DNA of 64,000 nt, taken from contig NZ_OUNR01000017.1 of NCBI RefSeq assembly GCF_900403705.1, positions 124,001 through 188,000 of the forward strand, written 5' to 3'. Position numbers and translations under genes: made by a program. Source of the DNA: Nitrospira lenta (GTDB lineage: Bacteria > Nitrospirota > Nitrospiria > Nitrospirales > Nitrospiraceae). The notes beneath the pieces were generated by a model. It ran no database searches, was not told where the DNA came from, and was given only the letters and a program-made list of their open reading frames with translations. Shown piece after piece: positions 19,104 to 29,000 of the stretch (positions are counted from its first letter, which is position 1; each line of letters starts with the position of its first letter).

Positions 19104-20291
19104 CTATCGCTTTGCCAGCCACAGCATCGGGTCAACGGCGTCGGACCCTTCACGCAGCTCAAAGTATAATGTATTTTCACCGATCATGCCCGTATCTCCG
19201 GTTTCTCCGATCGCCTGCCCTTCCGTGACACGCTCCCCGACTTTGGTCAAAATCCTCGCGGCGTGGGCATAGAGCGAGAAAAACCCGTTGGCATGATCCA
19301 CGATTATAACCAGTCCATACCCTTTCAACCAGTCGGCATAGACGACGGTTCCCGGCATGACGGAATGGATGAAACTCCCCTCCACTGTTCTGATTTCGAT
19401 CCCTTTACGCTGCACATAGGTATTGAACGTCGGATGCTTTTGGCGGCCGAAGAAGGACACAACTTGCCCGTCCGCCGGCCAGGGTAAGGCGCCCTTGGCC
19501 CCGCGCGGAACCGCCGGCGCGGTCGGCGGCCGCATGGCCAGGGCCTTCCGGCGCGTCTCTAATTCATGCAACAGGCTATCCACCCGCGAGGCAGACCGTT
19601 CGAGCTCTTCGGCCGCCCGGCTGAACGATTCTTTCTCCTGCGTGATCTTGGTGAAATACACCTTCTTTTCTTTCTGCAGAGACCGAATATCGGACAGCTT
19701 CTTCTCCGTCGCGTCCTTATACGCCAACATTCCTGCGCGAGCGTCCGCCCGTTGCCGCTCCGCCTGCTCCATGCGCGCGACATCGGCGCGGAACGTCCCC
19801 ATCAACTCAAAGTCCTTTTGAGACACCGCCGAGAGATATTGCAAGCGTCGTTGAAAATCTCCATAGGAGCCCGCCGACAACAGAGTCTTCACATAGCCGG
19901 CCCGGCCCTCCATATACTGCACGCGAAGCCGGGCTAGAATGGCCTCCCGCCGCTCTTGGATACTGCCACGTATCGCCCCGAGCTGTTCAGTGATGGAGTC
20001 GATCTCGCGATCCTTCTTCCGGAGCTTCTTGTTAATCTCCTGATGTTCCTGGCGGGTTCGCACCAATCGTTCATCCAGCGTTTGTATCCCCTGAAGCACG
20101 GACTCCCGTTTTTTCTCCGCTTCATTCGCCCGTTTGCGTTTCTCCTCGATTTTATCTTTCAGCTGCTCCAGCGTTTTCCGCTCGCGCTCGATCTTTTCGG
20201 AGATCGGATCGCCCGCGGCCAAGGCAACGCCCGCGGCACTCGCATACACCACGAGGCTCCCGACAACCATGAAGGTGAAAGATCCCCTCAT
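19104..20291 (-). CDS. envC: EnvC-like murein hydrolase activator
   Basis: A 395-residue exported protein with a signal peptide, a long coiled coil (about 30-235) and a C-terminal LytM domain (about 285-395). The zinc ligands are degenerate: the usual HxxxD site reads RKGIEI and the HxH site reads LYFELR, as in E. coli EnvC, so it should activate amidases without cutting peptidoglycan itself. It overlaps ftsX by four bases, matching the known FtsEX-EnvC complex that controls septal hydrolysis. Annotation as a generic M23 peptidase would hide the missing catalytic residues. Confidence 0.9.
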   Translation of the reverse strand: MRGSFTFMVVGSLVVYASAAGVALAAGDPISEKIERERKTLEQLKDKIEEKRKRANEAEKKRESVLQGIQTLDERLVRTRQEHQEINKKLRKKDREIDSITEQLGAIRGSIQERREAILARLRVQYMEGRAGYVKTLLSAGSYGDFQRRLQYLSAVSQKDFELMGTFRADVARMEQAERQRADARAGMLAYKDATEKKLSDIRSLQKEKKVYFTKITQEKESFSRAAEELERSASRVDSLLHELETRRKALAMRPPTAPAVPRGAKGALPWPADGQVVSFFGRQKHPTFNTYVQRKGIEIRTVEGSFIHSVMPGTVVYADWLKGYGLVIIVDHANGFFSLYAHAARILTKVGERVTEGQAIGETGDTGMIGENTLYFELREGSDAVDPMLWLAKR

Positions 20292-21187
20292 GCCCGCCCC
20301 TCTCCAAACCGCCGGAGCGACACGAAACTACCCGCGAACCCAAGCCCGACCCCGACCAGCACCAGCGCCAAGCAGACTGAGACCGGGAAGAAGGTGATCA
20401 TGTGTTCGATGCCACTCAATCGGCCGGTTGCACTGATCTGTTGACGAAACAGCTCGAACCCGCCTTTCAAAATCAGCAATGATAACGCGCTTCCACAGGC
20501 GCCCAACACTGCGCCTTCGAGCAAATACGGGATGCGGATGAACCACCTAGTAGCGCCGATCAGCCGCAAGATCTCCACTTCCTCTCGCCGTGAAAACAGC
20601 GTCAGCCTGATGGTATTCCCGATAATCGTCACCGCAGCAGTCGAAAGAATCACCCCGACGCCGATGGCAATCAGCTCGATATACCGAATGAGCCCTGCCA
20701 ATGCGTCGATCCATTCTTGATTGTAATCGACCTTCGCGATCCCTCCGATCGTGCGGACCCGTTCCGTCCACCGTTTCACCGCATCGGGGGATCGAAATTG
20801 AGGCGTCAGCGTCACCACAAACGAAGCCGGGAGCGGATTTTGCCCCAACCCTTCGAGCAGATGGGAATCTTCGGGAAACTGGGCGCGAAACTCACCCAGC
20901 GCCTGTTCCTTTGAAATAAATACCGTGGCCGCCACCATCCGATCCGCCTTCAGCCGATCTTCCAGCTCGACCACGGCGTCCCGGGTAAGCTGGTCCTCCA
21001 GGTAGACCATGATCTTGATATCTTCCTGAAGCCAGCCTGCTGCGCTCCGCAGATTCACATAGAGCAGCAGAAAGATCCCGACACAGGACAGCGTAAACGC
21101 CGTCGTCAGAATCGCCACGACCGTCGTCGTGCGATTCGCTCGCATATTGGCCCAGGCTTCACGGAGCAAATAGAATAACCGTCTCAT
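20288..21187 (-). CDS. ftsX: Cell division protein FtsX
   Basis: Membrane subunit of the FtsEX ABC-type complex, which transmits ATP hydrolysis to EnvC. The 299-residue protein has one N-terminal membrane helix, a periplasmic domain (about 45-165, starting DIKIMVYLEDQLTRD) and three C-terminal helices, with the conserved FSRREEVEILRLIGAT loop between helices. It overlaps ftsE upstream and envC downstream by four bases each, so the three are translationally coupled. Confidence 0.94.
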   Translation of the reverse strand: MRRLFYLLREAWANMRANRTTTVVAILTTAFTLSCVGIFLLLYVNLRSAAGWLQEDIKIMVYLEDQLTRDAVVELEDRLKADRMVAATVFISKEQALGEFRAQFPEDSHLLEGLGQNPLPASFVVTLTPQFRSPDAVKRWTERVRTIGGIAKVDYNQEWIDALAGLIRYIELIAIGVGVILSTAAVTIIGNTIRLTLFSRREEVEILRLIGATRWFIRIPYLLEGAVLGACGSALSLLILKGGFELFRQQISATGRLSGIEHMITFFPVSVCLALVLVGVGLGFAGSFVSLRRFGEGRA

Positions 21188-21876
21188 ACGCTCACCTGCA
21201 CGGCATGAGCAGGCACCCGAACCATGACGCCTTCCTGGAGAACAATGACACGGCGGTTAATCTGCGCCATGACCTGCGGGTCATGGGTCGCGACAATGAC
21301 GGTCGTGCCACGCGCATTGATAAGCTTAAACAGCTCAATGATCTCTGCCGTTCGCTCGGGGTCCAGGTTGCCCGTCGGCTCATCAGCCAGCAGCACGATC
21401 GGCCCATTCACAATCGCCCGGGCAATGCAGACGCGCTGTTGCTCTCCCGCGGACAAGCCGGTTGGAAACTGCTCTTTCTTGTGGTCGACTCCGACTGCCC
21501 GCAACGCCTCCGTCACCTTTCGGCGAATATCGACCGACGACGCTCCCTGGACGATCAACGGCAAGGCGACATTTTCAAAAACCGACTTCTTCGGCAACAG
21601 CCGAAAATCCTGAAAGACCGTCCCGACTTTTCGGCGAAGAAAGGGAATCTCCGATTTCTTCAGCTTCGTCACATTCTTTCCCTGGACAAAGATTTGGCCT
21701 TCGTCCGGAAGCTCAGCGCCAATCAACATGCGCAGCAACGTCGACTTCCCGGCCCCGCTCGGTCCCATCAACAGGACAAACTCCCCCTTCTCGATATCGA
21801 GCGTGAGATCGGAGAGCGCCGGACGGCGATCGTAGGTCTTCGAGACATGGATTAGTTGAATCATCGCATCCATCAT
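21184..21876 (-). CDS. ftsE: Cell division ATP-binding protein FtsE
   Basis: Cytoplasmic ATPase partner of FtsX. The 230-residue protein has Walker A GPSGAGKST, the ABC signature LSAGEQQRV, Walker B VLLADEPTGNLDP and the H-loop VATHDPQV. The first ATG is at 21876; ATGs at 21873 and 21864 are also possible and no ribosome site clearly decides. It lies 20 bases after yraN. Confidence 0.94.
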   Translation of the reverse strand: MMDAMIQLIHVSKTYDRRPALSDLTLDIEKGEFVLLMGPSGAGKSTLLRMLIGAELPDEGQIFVQGKNVTKLKKSEIPFLRRKVGTVFQDFRLLPKKSVFENVALPLIVQGASSVDIRRKVTEALRAVGVDHKKEQFPTGLSAGEQQRVCIARAIVNGPIVLLADEPTGNLDPERTAEIIELFKLINARGTTVIVATHDPQVMAQINRRVIVLQEGVMVRVPAHAVQVSV

Positions 21877-21896
21877 AACCTGTCTAGGGAATACCG

Positions 21897-22280
21897 CTAC
21901 CAGCCGGCTTGATCCGGCGCATCGAACGCATGCTCGATATGCTCGATCTGTCGCGAGGACTCGGCGCCACCCTGCACCAAGACCACATCGAATCGACAGA
22001 CTCGATCGCTCAAATGGCGCTGGGCCAGATACTGTCCGGCCAATCGGATCAACTTGGCCTGTTTCCGCCGGTCCACCGCCAGGAGCGCACCGCCGAACGC
22101 TCCAGTGGTCCGTGCTTTGACTTCCACAAACACCAGCACACCGTGATCATCGGCCACCAGGTCAAGTTCACCGATCGTGGTCCGAAGATTCCGCTCTAGA
22201 ATCGCATAGCCCTTCCGGCGCAAAAACTGTTCAGCACTTGTCTCACCGTCCCGACCAAATTCATGGCGTGGATCACACAT
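21897..22280 (-). CDS. yraN: YraN family protein (UPF0102, endonuclease-like fold)
   Basis: A 127-residue protein with the UPF0102 pattern: GRDGETSAEQFLRRKGYAIL, then the PD-(D/E)XK-like core GELDLVADDHGVLVFVEVKAR, then a helix with AVDRRKQAKLIRLA. The fold resembles Holliday-junction resolvases, but activity is not settled for the family. I used ATG 22280; a TTG at 22292 is in frame. It sits right after rnhB, as in many genomes. Confidence 0.9.
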   Translation of the reverse strand: MCDPRHEFGRDGETSAEQFLRRKGYAILERNLRTTIGELDLVADDHGVLVFVEVKARTTGAFGGALLAVDRRKQAKLIRLAGQYLAQRHLSDRVCRFDVVLVQGGAESSRQIEHIEHAFDAPDQAGW

Positions 22281-22294
22281 CGTCACCGGCAACC

Positions 22295-22951
22295 TCAGGA
22301 TCGCAATGGCTCGAGTGCGGACAGGCTCAACGCCGCCGACACAGGCGCAAAGGTTCGTCGATGGATCGGGGATGGGCCATGCTCAGCCAGACGAGCCAGA
22401 TGTTCTTCTGTGCCATACCCTTTGTGCGATAGGAAGTTATACTGCGGGTAGGCTGCGTGGAACTGAGCCATCAACCGGTCCCGCGTGACTTTGGCCACAA
22501 TCGACGCAGCCGCGATAGACAACGACAAGGCATCGCCTTTGATGATCGGACGAATGGGCATCGCCACTCCTGTAAGCGACACGGCATCAATCAACACATA
22601 ATCAGGAGCAGGCAAGATTTCGGCAAGCGCCCGGCGCATCGCCAGTTTGGTCGCTTCAAGAATATTGATCCGGTCAATCTCTTCCGCCGTCGATGACCCG
22701 ACGCCGACACAGACAGCCCGATCCATAATCTCGGCATACAGCCGATCGCGCGCTGATACGGAGAGTTGCTTGGAGTCGTCCACCCCGATCAGGCGACAAC
22801 GAACATGAAGAATAACGGCCGCTGCAACGACCGGCCCCGCAAGGGGGCCCCGTCCGGCTTCATCGACGCCGGCGATGCGGCGATACCCGCACCGCCGGGC
22901 CTCTTGCTCAAACTCCTCGGTAGGTCCCAACCAGCATGTCCCCCGACGCAT
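22295..22951 (-). CDS. rnhB: Ribonuclease HII
   Basis: Cleaves RNA in RNA-DNA hybrids and removes misincorporated ribonucleotides. The 218-residue protein has the catalytic [17 protein letters not shown] segment (Asp-Glu pair), [15 protein letters not shown] with a further acidic residue, and the [21 protein letters not shown] signature. The first 20 residues before the core are poorly conserved, so a later start is possible. It lies 54 bases after rplS in the ffh operon. Confidence 0.94.
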   Translation of the reverse strand: MRRGTCWLGPTEEFEQEARRCGYRRIAGVDEAGRGPLAGPVVAAAVILHVRCRLIGVDDSKQLSVSARDRLYAEIMDRAVCVGVGSSTAEEIDRINILEATKLAMRRALAEILPAPDYVLIDAVSLTGVAMPIRPIIKGDALSLSIAAASIVAKVTRDRLMAQFHAAYPQYNFLSHKGYGTEEHLARLAEHGPSPIHRRTFAPVSAALSLSALEPLRS

Positions 22952-23005
22952 GAGACCGACTCAGAGGTACGGAAAGGACGGAGTACCGACCACCCGTTGA
23001 CGCCC

Positions 23006-23404
23006 TTAGGCCTTGGCGGGCTCTGCCGCTTTTGCCTTTGCGGCGGCCTTCCCCTCACCCACAAACTCGCGCTCCTCGACCTTCGCGAACTTGCCCTTCT
23101 TGGACCGGAGGTAGTAGAGCTTGGCGCGACGCACACGGCCCTGACGCACCACATCCACCTTGGTCACAATCGGTGAGTGCACCGGGAAAATTCGCTCCAC
23201 GCCGACGCCATAGGAGACCTTACGGACGGTAAACGTTTCCGTATTCAAGGTTCCTTTGCGCGCGATCACCGCTCCCTCGTATACCTGAATGCGTTCCTTT
23301 TCACCTTCCACGACTTTGACATGGACCCGCACCGTATCGCCCACTTCAAACTTCGGCGGCGTGGCTTTGGTGAATGACTGCTGAAGACGTTCTAACCGAT
23401 TCAT
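23006..23404 (-). CDS. rplS: 50S ribosomal protein L19
   Basis: Large-subunit protein at the 30S-50S interface. The 132-residue product shows the L19 signatures [19 protein letters not shown]-like [30 protein letters not shown] and [14 protein letters not shown]. Beyond the usual end it has an Ala/Lys/Glu-rich tail of about 20 residues. It is 21 bases after trmD, the conserved rpsP-rimM-trmD-rplS order. Confidence 0.96.
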   Translation of the reverse strand: MNRLERLQQSFTKATPPKFEVGDTVRVHVKVVEGEKERIQVYEGAVIARKGTLNTETFTVRKVSYGVGVERIFPVHSPIVTKVDVVRQGRVRRAKLYYLRSKKGKFAKVEEREFVGEGKAAAKAKAAEPAKA

Positions 23405-23425
23405 GATGCTCTCCCTTTCCTTCCA

Positions 23426-24193
23426 TCAAACGGGCGTTGAGACAACACCCTCGCTAATAATCTCGCTCAGTAACCGTTGATCTTCACGACTCAAACTGCG
23501 ATCCCGGATGAGGTCCGGACGCCGCGCATAGGTGCTGCGCAACGCCTGCTTCCGGCGCCAAAGACGAATGGCTTCATGATGCCCGGAGAGCAACACGTCA
23601 GGAACTCCCATGCCTCGCACCTCGGCGGGCCGAGTGTAATGCGGATACTCCAGGAGCGAATCAGAAAAAGATTCTTCCACCACGGACTCCGGATCACCCA
23701 GCACGCCCGGCACCAATCGCGTGGCGGCATCGATCAAGACCAACGCCGGCAATTCGCCGCCAGTCAAAATATAGTCGCCGACCGACACCTCTTCAGGCCG
23801 GAGCGCCTCACGAACCCGCTCATCAACCCCTTCATAATGTCCGCACAGGACAACGATCCGGCGCGGCTCGGCGGCCACGTCTTTCGCATACTCCTGCGTG
23901 AAGGTTCGTCCCTGGGGTGAGGGAAACATCACGCGGATCTCCTCCCCGCAAGACTGGGCCTGGACACGCAACGCATCCACTGCGCGCAGGATCGGCTCCG
24001 CCTTCATGACCATCCCCGCACCGCCGCCATAGGGAACATCGTCCGCAACCTTGTGACGATCCATCGTGTAGTCACGAAGATTATGCGCCTGGATGGCCAG
24101 CAATCCCTTCTCTTGCGCGCGTTTGAGCATGCTATGCCCCACCGCCTGCAGAATCATCTCGGGGAACAATGTCAGAACGTCGATGCGCAACAC
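23426..24193 (-). CDS. trmD: tRNA (guanine-N1-)-methyltransferase
   Basis: Methylates G37 of tRNAs with S-adenosylmethionine, preventing frameshifts. The 255-residue SPOUT protein has IDVLTLFPEM at the N-terminus, the DVPYGGGAGMVMK loop, VVLCGHYEGVDERV and SVGDYILTGGELPALVLIDA (trefoil-knot SAM site). The start is GTG 24193, one base after the rimM stop. Confidence 0.95.
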   Translation of the reverse strand: MLRIDVLTLFPEMILQAVGHSMLKRAQEKGLLAIQAHNLRDYTMDRHKVADDVPYGGGAGMVMKAEPILRAVDALRVQAQSCGEEIRVMFPSPQGRTFTQEYAKDVAAEPRRIVVLCGHYEGVDERVREALRPEEVSVGDYILTGGELPALVLIDAATRLVPGVLGDPESVVEESFSDSLLEYPHYTRPAEVRGMGVPDVLLSGHHEAIRLWRRKQALRSTYARRPDLIRDRSLSREDQRLLSEIISEGVVSTPV

Positions 24194-24194
24194 G

Positions 24195-24716
24195 TCACGC
24201 TCCCAACCCTTCGATCATGTGTACGGTCATCACCCGCTGCTGTAAATCAACGGCCACAACCAAATCTCGCGCTGCGGGGATGAGCGTTTCCTTGCTCCCG
24301 TCCTGCACCACAAACACATGATTGCCGGTTAATTCCCAGATGTCGGTCAACGTCCCGATACCGTTCCCCTCTTCATCCTGCACTCGCAACCCAATAAGAT
24401 CGCATTCATAGTACTGCCCTTGCGGCAACGGAGGCGCACTGCCTTTCGGGATTTGAATCAACCCGCCGCGCCACAGCCCGGCCTCCTCAGGGGAAGTCAG
24501 GCCTTCGAGCGCGAGAATATATCCAGGCCCCGCAGGACGAATATGCGTCACCCGCGTATCCCAGGTCTTGCCATTGGTGGCCAGCAGACTCACGGCTCCC
24601 AATGACTCCAATCGACCGGGTACATCGCTGAGCGAACGTACCTTCACCTCGCCCCTGACGCCGAACGACCGTTCGATCCGTCCTACTGTTACGAGCTCGA
24701 CCGGTTCGGCTACCAT
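24195..24716 (-). CDS. rimM: Ribosome maturation factor RimM
   Basis: Assists assembly of the 30S head by binding S19. The 173-residue product has the N-terminal VGRIERSFGVRGEVKV barrel start, a linker, and a PRC-barrel C-terminal half (YYECDLIGLRVQDEEG, PAARDLVVAVDLQQRVMTVH). Neighbours are rpsP, five bases upstream, and trmD. Confidence 0.94.
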   Translation of the reverse strand: MVAEPVELVTVGRIERSFGVRGEVKVRSLSDVPGRLESLGAVSLLATNGKTWDTRVTHIRPAGPGYILALEGLTSPEEAGLWRGGLIQIPKGSAPPLPQGQYYECDLIGLRVQDEEGNGIGTLTDIWELTGNHVFVVQDGSKETLIPAARDLVVAVDLQQRVMTVHMIEGLGA

Positions 24717-24721
24717 GGTTG

Positions 24722-25003
24722 CTAGGCCTTCTTCTTCGCCGCTTTCTCTGCTTCAAATTGCTTCCAGAGACCGGATCGCCGTAACAACGTCCGCACAGTC
24801 ACCGACGGCTGAGCGCCATGATGCAACCAGGTCAACACCCGGTCCTGCTTCACATCCGGAAGCCCCTGTTCCTTGAGCGGGTCGAAAATGCCGAGAATTT
24901 CCAGGAACCGGCCGTCGCGGGCCTTCCGGGAATCCGCCGCTACCAACCGATACATCGGCCGCTTATGTCTGCCTGTCCGAGCCAATCTAAGATGAACTGC
25001 CAC
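24722..25003 (-). CDS. rpsP: 30S ribosomal protein S16
   Basis: Small-subunit assembly protein. The 93-residue sequence carries VHLRLARTGRHKRPMYRLVAADSRKARDGRFLEILG and a Lys/Ala tail typical of S16. The KH-domain gene often found between rpsP and rimM is absent here: only five bases separate them. It lies 50 bases after ffh. Confidence 0.96.
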   Translation of the reverse strand: MAVHLRLARTGRHKRPMYRLVAADSRKARDGRFLEILGIFDPLKEQGLPDVKQDRVLTWLHHGAQPSVTVRTLLRRSGLWKQFEAEKAAKKKA

Positions 25004-25053
25004 AACTATCCTCCTTTGAAAAACCGTCCAACACGGTGAGTGAATGAATCTCG

Positions 25054-26400
25054 CTACATGGAGCGCATGAGTTGGGCGAGTTGTCGCCGCCCCCCTGTCC
25101 CCGTCATGGCCTTAGCCAACTTCTTCGCCGACAAGAACTGCTTGATCAGGCGATTCACTTCCTGCACGCTCGCGCCGCTGCCGCGAGCAATCCGCTTCTT
25201 CCGGCTGCCATTAATGATGGTATGGTCACGCCGCTCGCGGGTCGTCATCGAATCGATCATCGCCGTAACCCGCTTCATCTCGCGCTCCGGCTTGTCCCCC
25301 TCGATCACACTTTTCAACTTCTGCCCACCCGGCAACATGCCGAGAATCTGTTCCAATGAACCCAGCTTGTTCATCTGGGCCATCTGCTTGCGAAAATCCT
25401 CAAGCGTAAAACTGTTACTGGTCAGGCGCTGCTGCGCCTCTTCGGCCTGTTCCTGCGTAAATGTCGCCTGCGCCTTCTCGATCAGCGAGAGGACGTCGCC
25501 CATCCCGAGAATTCTGGAGGCCATCCGATCCGGGTGAAAGACTTCCAGGGCATCCAGCTTTTCGCCCACCCCGAGAAACTTAATCGGCTTGCCGGTCACC
25601 GCGCGGATGGATAAGACCGCTCCGCCACGGGCATCGCCTTCGACCTTCGTCAGGATGACCCCAGTAAGCCCCACCTTCTGATCGAACTGGGTGGCCATCG
25701 TGACGGCGTCCTGGCCTGTCATAGCATCGGCCACAAGCAAAACTTCATGCGGCGCCACCGCCGTCTTCACGGCGACCAACTCCCCCATCAACGCATCATC
25801 AATGTGCAGACGTCCGCCGGTATCCAGTACAACCAGATCAAATCCCTGCTCGCGTCCACGCTCGACACCGGCCTGACAGATCCGCACGACGTCCGCCTGA
25901 GTGGCCTGCGCATTGTCGACGCGATGAACATCAATCCCGAGATCGCGGCCAAGACTGCTGAGCTGATCTCCCGCCGCAGGTCGGCGCGGGTCAGCAGCGA
26001 CTAAGAGCACCCGTTTCCCTTGACCTTTGAAAAGACGCCCCAGTTTGCCGCAGGTCGTAGTCTTTCCGGCACCCTGCAACCCGACCATCATCACCACGGT
26101 GGGCGGCTGAGAATGGAGGGCCAAGCCCGCCTTCTCGCGACCCATCATGTCACAGAGTTCATCCCACACTACCTTGACGACCTGATGCCCGGGCGTCAGG
26201 CTTTGCAACACTTCCTGTCCGACGGCTTTGACGCGAACTCGCTCGATGAAATCCTTGACGATTTTGAAGTTCACATCGGCTTCAAGCAACGCCAGCCGAA
26301 CTTCTTTCAAAGCTTCGCCGATGTTGTGCTCCGTCAGCACACCTTGCCCACGAAGCTTCTTCAGGATCTTCTCGAACTTATCGCTCAGCGCGTCCAGCAT
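25054..26400 (-). CDS. ffh: Signal recognition particle protein Ffh
   Basis: GTPase that binds signal sequences with 4.5S RNA and targets ribosomes to the membrane. The 448-residue protein has the N domain helices, the G domain with VGLQGAGKTTTCGKL, VAADPRRPAAGDQL, DTGGRLHIDD and TKVEGDARGGA, and the Met-rich M domain (about 300-448). First gene of the eleven-gene minus-strand operon that runs to ctpA. Confidence 0.96.
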   Translation of the reverse strand: MLDALSDKFEKILKKLRGQGVLTEHNIGEALKEVRLALLEADVNFKIVKDFIERVRVKAVGQEVLQSLTPGHQVVKVVWDELCDMMGREKAGLALHSQPPTVVMMVGLQGAGKTTTCGKLGRLFKGQGKRVLLVAADPRRPAAGDQLSSLGRDLGIDVHRVDNAQATQADVVRICQAGVERGREQGFDLVVLDTGGRLHIDDALMGELVAVKTAVAPHEVLLVADAMTGQDAVTMATQFDQKVGLTGVILTKVEGDARGGAVLSIRAVTGKPIKFLGVGEKLDALEVFHPDRMASRILGMGDVLSLIEKAQATFTQEQAEEAQQRLTSNSFTLEDFRKQMAQMNKLGSLEQILGMLPGGQKLKSVIEGDKPEREMKRVTAMIDSMTTRERRDHTIINGSRKKRIARGSGASVQEVNRLIKQFLSAKKLAKAMTGTGGRRQLAQLMRSM

Positions 26401-26483
26401 AGGGCCCTAAAGAAAAAGGCAATCGAAGTCTTACCCAAGTTCTCCGATCGCCTCGTAAAATCTAGAGAAAGAGCATCGGGCAG

Positions 26484-26511
26484 TGTATAGAAACCGGTCC
26501 GGCGAAGTCAA
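26484..26511 (-). promoter_or_regulatory. Candidate sigma70 promoter of the ffh operon
   Basis: Minus strand: TTGACT (26511-26506), 16 bases, TATACA (26489-26484); alternatively an 18-base spacer to TACACT at 26487-26482. This predicts a leader of roughly 75 bases before ffh. No other clear promoter was seen inside the operon. Confidence 0.5.
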
Positions 26512-26535
26512 GAGATCGCGAAGCCATCGGATTTG

Positions 26536-26564
26536 TTGACAGACCCTGGACCTTCCGATATGGT
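26536..26564 (+). promoter_or_regulatory. Candidate sigma70 promoter of the DUF4321 gene
   Basis: TTGACA (26536-26541), 17-base spacer, TATGGT (26559-26564). It points away from the ffh promoter; the two -35 boxes are about 25 bases apart, back to back. Confidence 0.5.
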
Positions 26565-26614
26565 GCCCTCAGTCGACGTCGATTGGGCCTCTATCGGGGG
26601 AGCGTACATAGCGC

Positions 26615-26875
26615 GTGAGAAAGTCACCCTGGGTTCTTCTCATTTTTGTCCTCATTGGTGGGCTACTCGGCGGAATTCTCGGAGAAATTCTGCACGTGAT
26701 GGCACCGCAAGGTAACATTCAAAGCATCTTCTCCACGCATTTTACCCCTGGTATCAGCCCTCCTCTCACAATCGATTTGGTACTCCTCAAATTCACCATC
26801 GGATTCAGCATCAAGGTCAATTTACTGAGCATCCTCGGTATGTTTATCGGGGTCTATCTCTATAAACACGTCTAG
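26615..26875 (+). CDS. DUF4321 small membrane protein
   Basis: An 86-residue protein starting at GTG 26615, with GGGGGAG 12 bases upstream. It has the DUF4321 arrangement: [23 protein letters not shown] as first membrane helix, a short loop with TPG and [19 protein letters not shown], and a second helix ending YLYKHV. Function unknown. Its stop TAG and the convergent uvrB stop share the palindrome CTAG at 26872-26875. Confidence 0.83.
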   Translation: MRKSPWVLLIFVLIGGLLGGILGEILHVMAPQGNIQSIFSTHFTPGISPPLTIDLVLLKFTIGFSIKVNLLSILGMFIGVYLYKHV

Positions 26876-28869
26876 GCCTTCAGGTCCAAATCCTTCAACC
26901 GCAACGCTCTGATCTGATTGCGCAATTCTGCCGCACGCTCGAAGGCCAGCTCTTTGGCTGCTGCCTTCATCTCGGCCTCTAACCGAACAATCATTTGACC
27001 AACTGTTTCGTCCTTGCCGTAGGGCTCCGTGGCCTCCGCCACCAGATCCAGCTGAACATAATCCAGCTCGGCCACGGCATACTCCAACGCAGGAATCTCT
27101 TTCTTGATACTCGCCGGAGTTATCCCATGGGCTGAGTTATACTCGGCCTGGATCAGACGCCGGCGAGCCGTCTCCGACATGGCGACCTTCATCGACTCGG
27201 TGATGACATCACCGTAAAACACCACACGGCCCTCAACATTCCTAGCCGCACGCCCGGACGTCTGGATCAGAGACCGATAGGAACGCAGATAGCCCTCCTT
27301 GTCGGCGTCAAGAATAGCCACCAGTGTCACCTCGGGTAGATCCAGCCCTTCCCGGAGGAGATTGATTCCTACCAGCACATCGAATACGCCCCGGCGCAAG
27401 TCGCGGATGATCTCCGCCCGTTCAAGCGTTTTGATGTCGGAATGAAGATAGCGCACCTTCAATCCTAGTTCATGGTAATACTCGCTGAGATCTTCGGCCA
27501 TCCGCTTCGTGAGGGTCGTCACTAAGACACGGCCGCCCTTCGCCACTTCCTTCCGCACCTCTCCAAGGAGATGATCCACTTGCCCCTTGGCCGGCTGCAC
27601 TTCGATGCAGGGATCCATCAATCCGGTCGGACGAATGATCTGCTCGACCACCGCCTCCGCCGCATGCTCGAGCTCATAGTTCCCCAGCGTCGCCGACACA
27701 TAGATCACCTGATTGAGGATCCGCTCAAACTCCTCAAACTTGAGCGGCCGGTTATCCACCGCGGAGGGCAATCGAAAGCCGTAGTCCACCAATGTCCGCT
27801 TCCGTGAATAGTCCCCTGCATACATCCCACCTACTTGCGAAACCGTGGCATGCGACTCATCGATGATCATGAGAAAGTCTTTGGGGAAATAGTCGATGAG
27901 CGTAGGGGGAGCTTCGCCCGAGGCCCGTCCGCTCAAATGTCGGGAATAGTTTTCAATGCCGTGACAATATCCCATGGCACGAATCATTTCGAGATCAAAC
28001 TTCGTCCGTTGCGCGATACGTTGGGCTTCGACGAGCTGATTGTGCTTTTTGAAATAGAGCACACGCTCATCCAGCTCTTCCTCAATCCCCGTGATCGCCC
28101 GCTCATACCGATCCGGCGCAATCAAGTAGTGGGTATTGGGATAGATCGGCACTTTGGGCAATTTCCCCAACGACTTTCCGGTCAGTGGGTCGATCTCGTG
28201 GATCGCATCGATCACATCGCCGAACAGTTCGATACGAACCGAGACCGCATCGCTGGCCGCCGGGAAAATTTCAATGACATCCCCGCGCGCGCGGAACGTC
28301 CCGCGATGGAAATCGACATCGTTCCGCGCGTATTGGATCTCGACGAGTTTCGCCAAAATCTTCTCGCGACGAATTTCCATCCCCACTTCGAGATACAGCA
28401 ACATGCCATGGTAGATCTCCGGCGAACCCAGCCCGTAGATGCACGAGACCGACGACACGATGATCACATCGTTCCGCTCCAGCAACGACCGGGTGGCCGA
28501 GTGACGCATCTGATCGATCGCATCATTGATCGACGAGTCTTTGGCAATGTAGGTATCCGTCTGGGGAAGATAGGCTTCAGGCTGATAGTAGTCGTAGTAA
28601 CTGATGAAATATTCGACGGCGTTCTGCGGGAAAAACTGCTTAAACTCCTGATACAACTGCCCGGCCAGGGTCTTGTTATGCACGAGCACGAGCGTCGGCT
28701 TCTGAACTTGCTCGATTAAGTTCGCCATCGTAAAGGTCTTACCCGATCCGGTCACCCCGAGCAGCGCTTGATGCTTCCTGCCGGCACGAACGCCGGCAGT
28801 CAGCTTGGCGATCGCACCAGGCTGATGACCGCAAGGATGAAATGGGGCTTCGAGCTTGAACGACGGCAC
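26872..28869 (-). CDS. uvrB: Excinuclease ABC subunit B
   Basis: Damage-verifying helicase of nucleotide excision repair, partner of UvrA (also in this window) and UvrC. The 665-residue product starts at GTG 28869 with GGAGG five bases upstream. Visible: Walker A GVTGSGKT (38-45), the beta-hairpin [12 protein letters not shown], helicase motifs including DESHAT and [23 protein letters not shown], and a C-terminal UVR motif ([24 protein letters not shown]). Confidence 0.97.
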   Translation of the reverse strand: MPSFKLEAPFHPCGHQPGAIAKLTAGVRAGRKHQALLGVTGSGKTFTMANLIEQVQKPTLVLVHNKTLAGQLYQEFKQFFPQNAVEYFISYYDYYQPEAYLPQTDTYIAKDSSINDAIDQMRHSATRSLLERNDVIIVSSVSCIYGLGSPEIYHGMLLYLEVGMEIRREKILAKLVEIQYARNDVDFHRGTFRARGDVIEIFPAASDAVSVRIELFGDVIDAIHEIDPLTGKSLGKLPKVPIYPNTHYLIAPDRYERAITGIEEELDERVLYFKKHNQLVEAQRIAQRTKFDLEMIRAMGYCHGIENYSRHLSGRASGEAPPTLIDYFPKDFLMIIDESHATVSQVGGMYAGDYSRKRTLVDYGFRLPSAVDNRPLKFEEFERILNQVIYVSATLGNYELEHAAEAVVEQIIRPTGLMDPCIEVQPAKGQVDHLLGEVRKEVAKGGRVLVTTLTKRMAEDLSEYYHELGLKVRYLHSDIKTLERAEIIRDLRRGVFDVLVGINLLREGLDLPEVTLVAILDADKEGYLRSYRSLIQTSGRAARNVEGRVVFYGDVITESMKVAMSETARRRLIQAEYNSAHGITPASIKKEIPALEYAVAELDYVQLDLVAEATEPYGKDETVGQMIVRLEAEMKAAAKELAFERAAELRNQIRALRLKDLDLKA

Positions 28870-28939
28870 GGGGACCTCCGACGGTCATCATATCAAAGAC
28901 ACCGCCTCTGCACGACCGGCGCAAGGACCGAGGAATAAA

Positions 28940-28970
28940 AAAGGGCTGCCGGAAACTCCGGCAGCCCTTT
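28940..28970 (-). terminator. Rho-independent terminator of the RRM gene
   Basis: Fourteen-base stem (AAAGGGCTGCCGGA and its complement) around a three-base loop. On the minus strand it continues into TTTTTTA, 30 bases after the RRM gene stop. It also separates that gene from uvrB. Confidence 0.88.
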
Positions 28971-29000
28971 CATGCATGCACTGAAGAGATCGTGACCGGC

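Noticed and set aside
19104-20291. Calling EnvC an active M23 peptidase
   Set aside because: Both zinc-ligand motifs are degenerate (RKGIEI, LYFELR).
26872-26875. Shared CTAG stop of DUF4321 and uvrB as a functional element
   Set aside because: Convergent genes often overlap by a few bases and CTAG naturally gives TAG on both strands.
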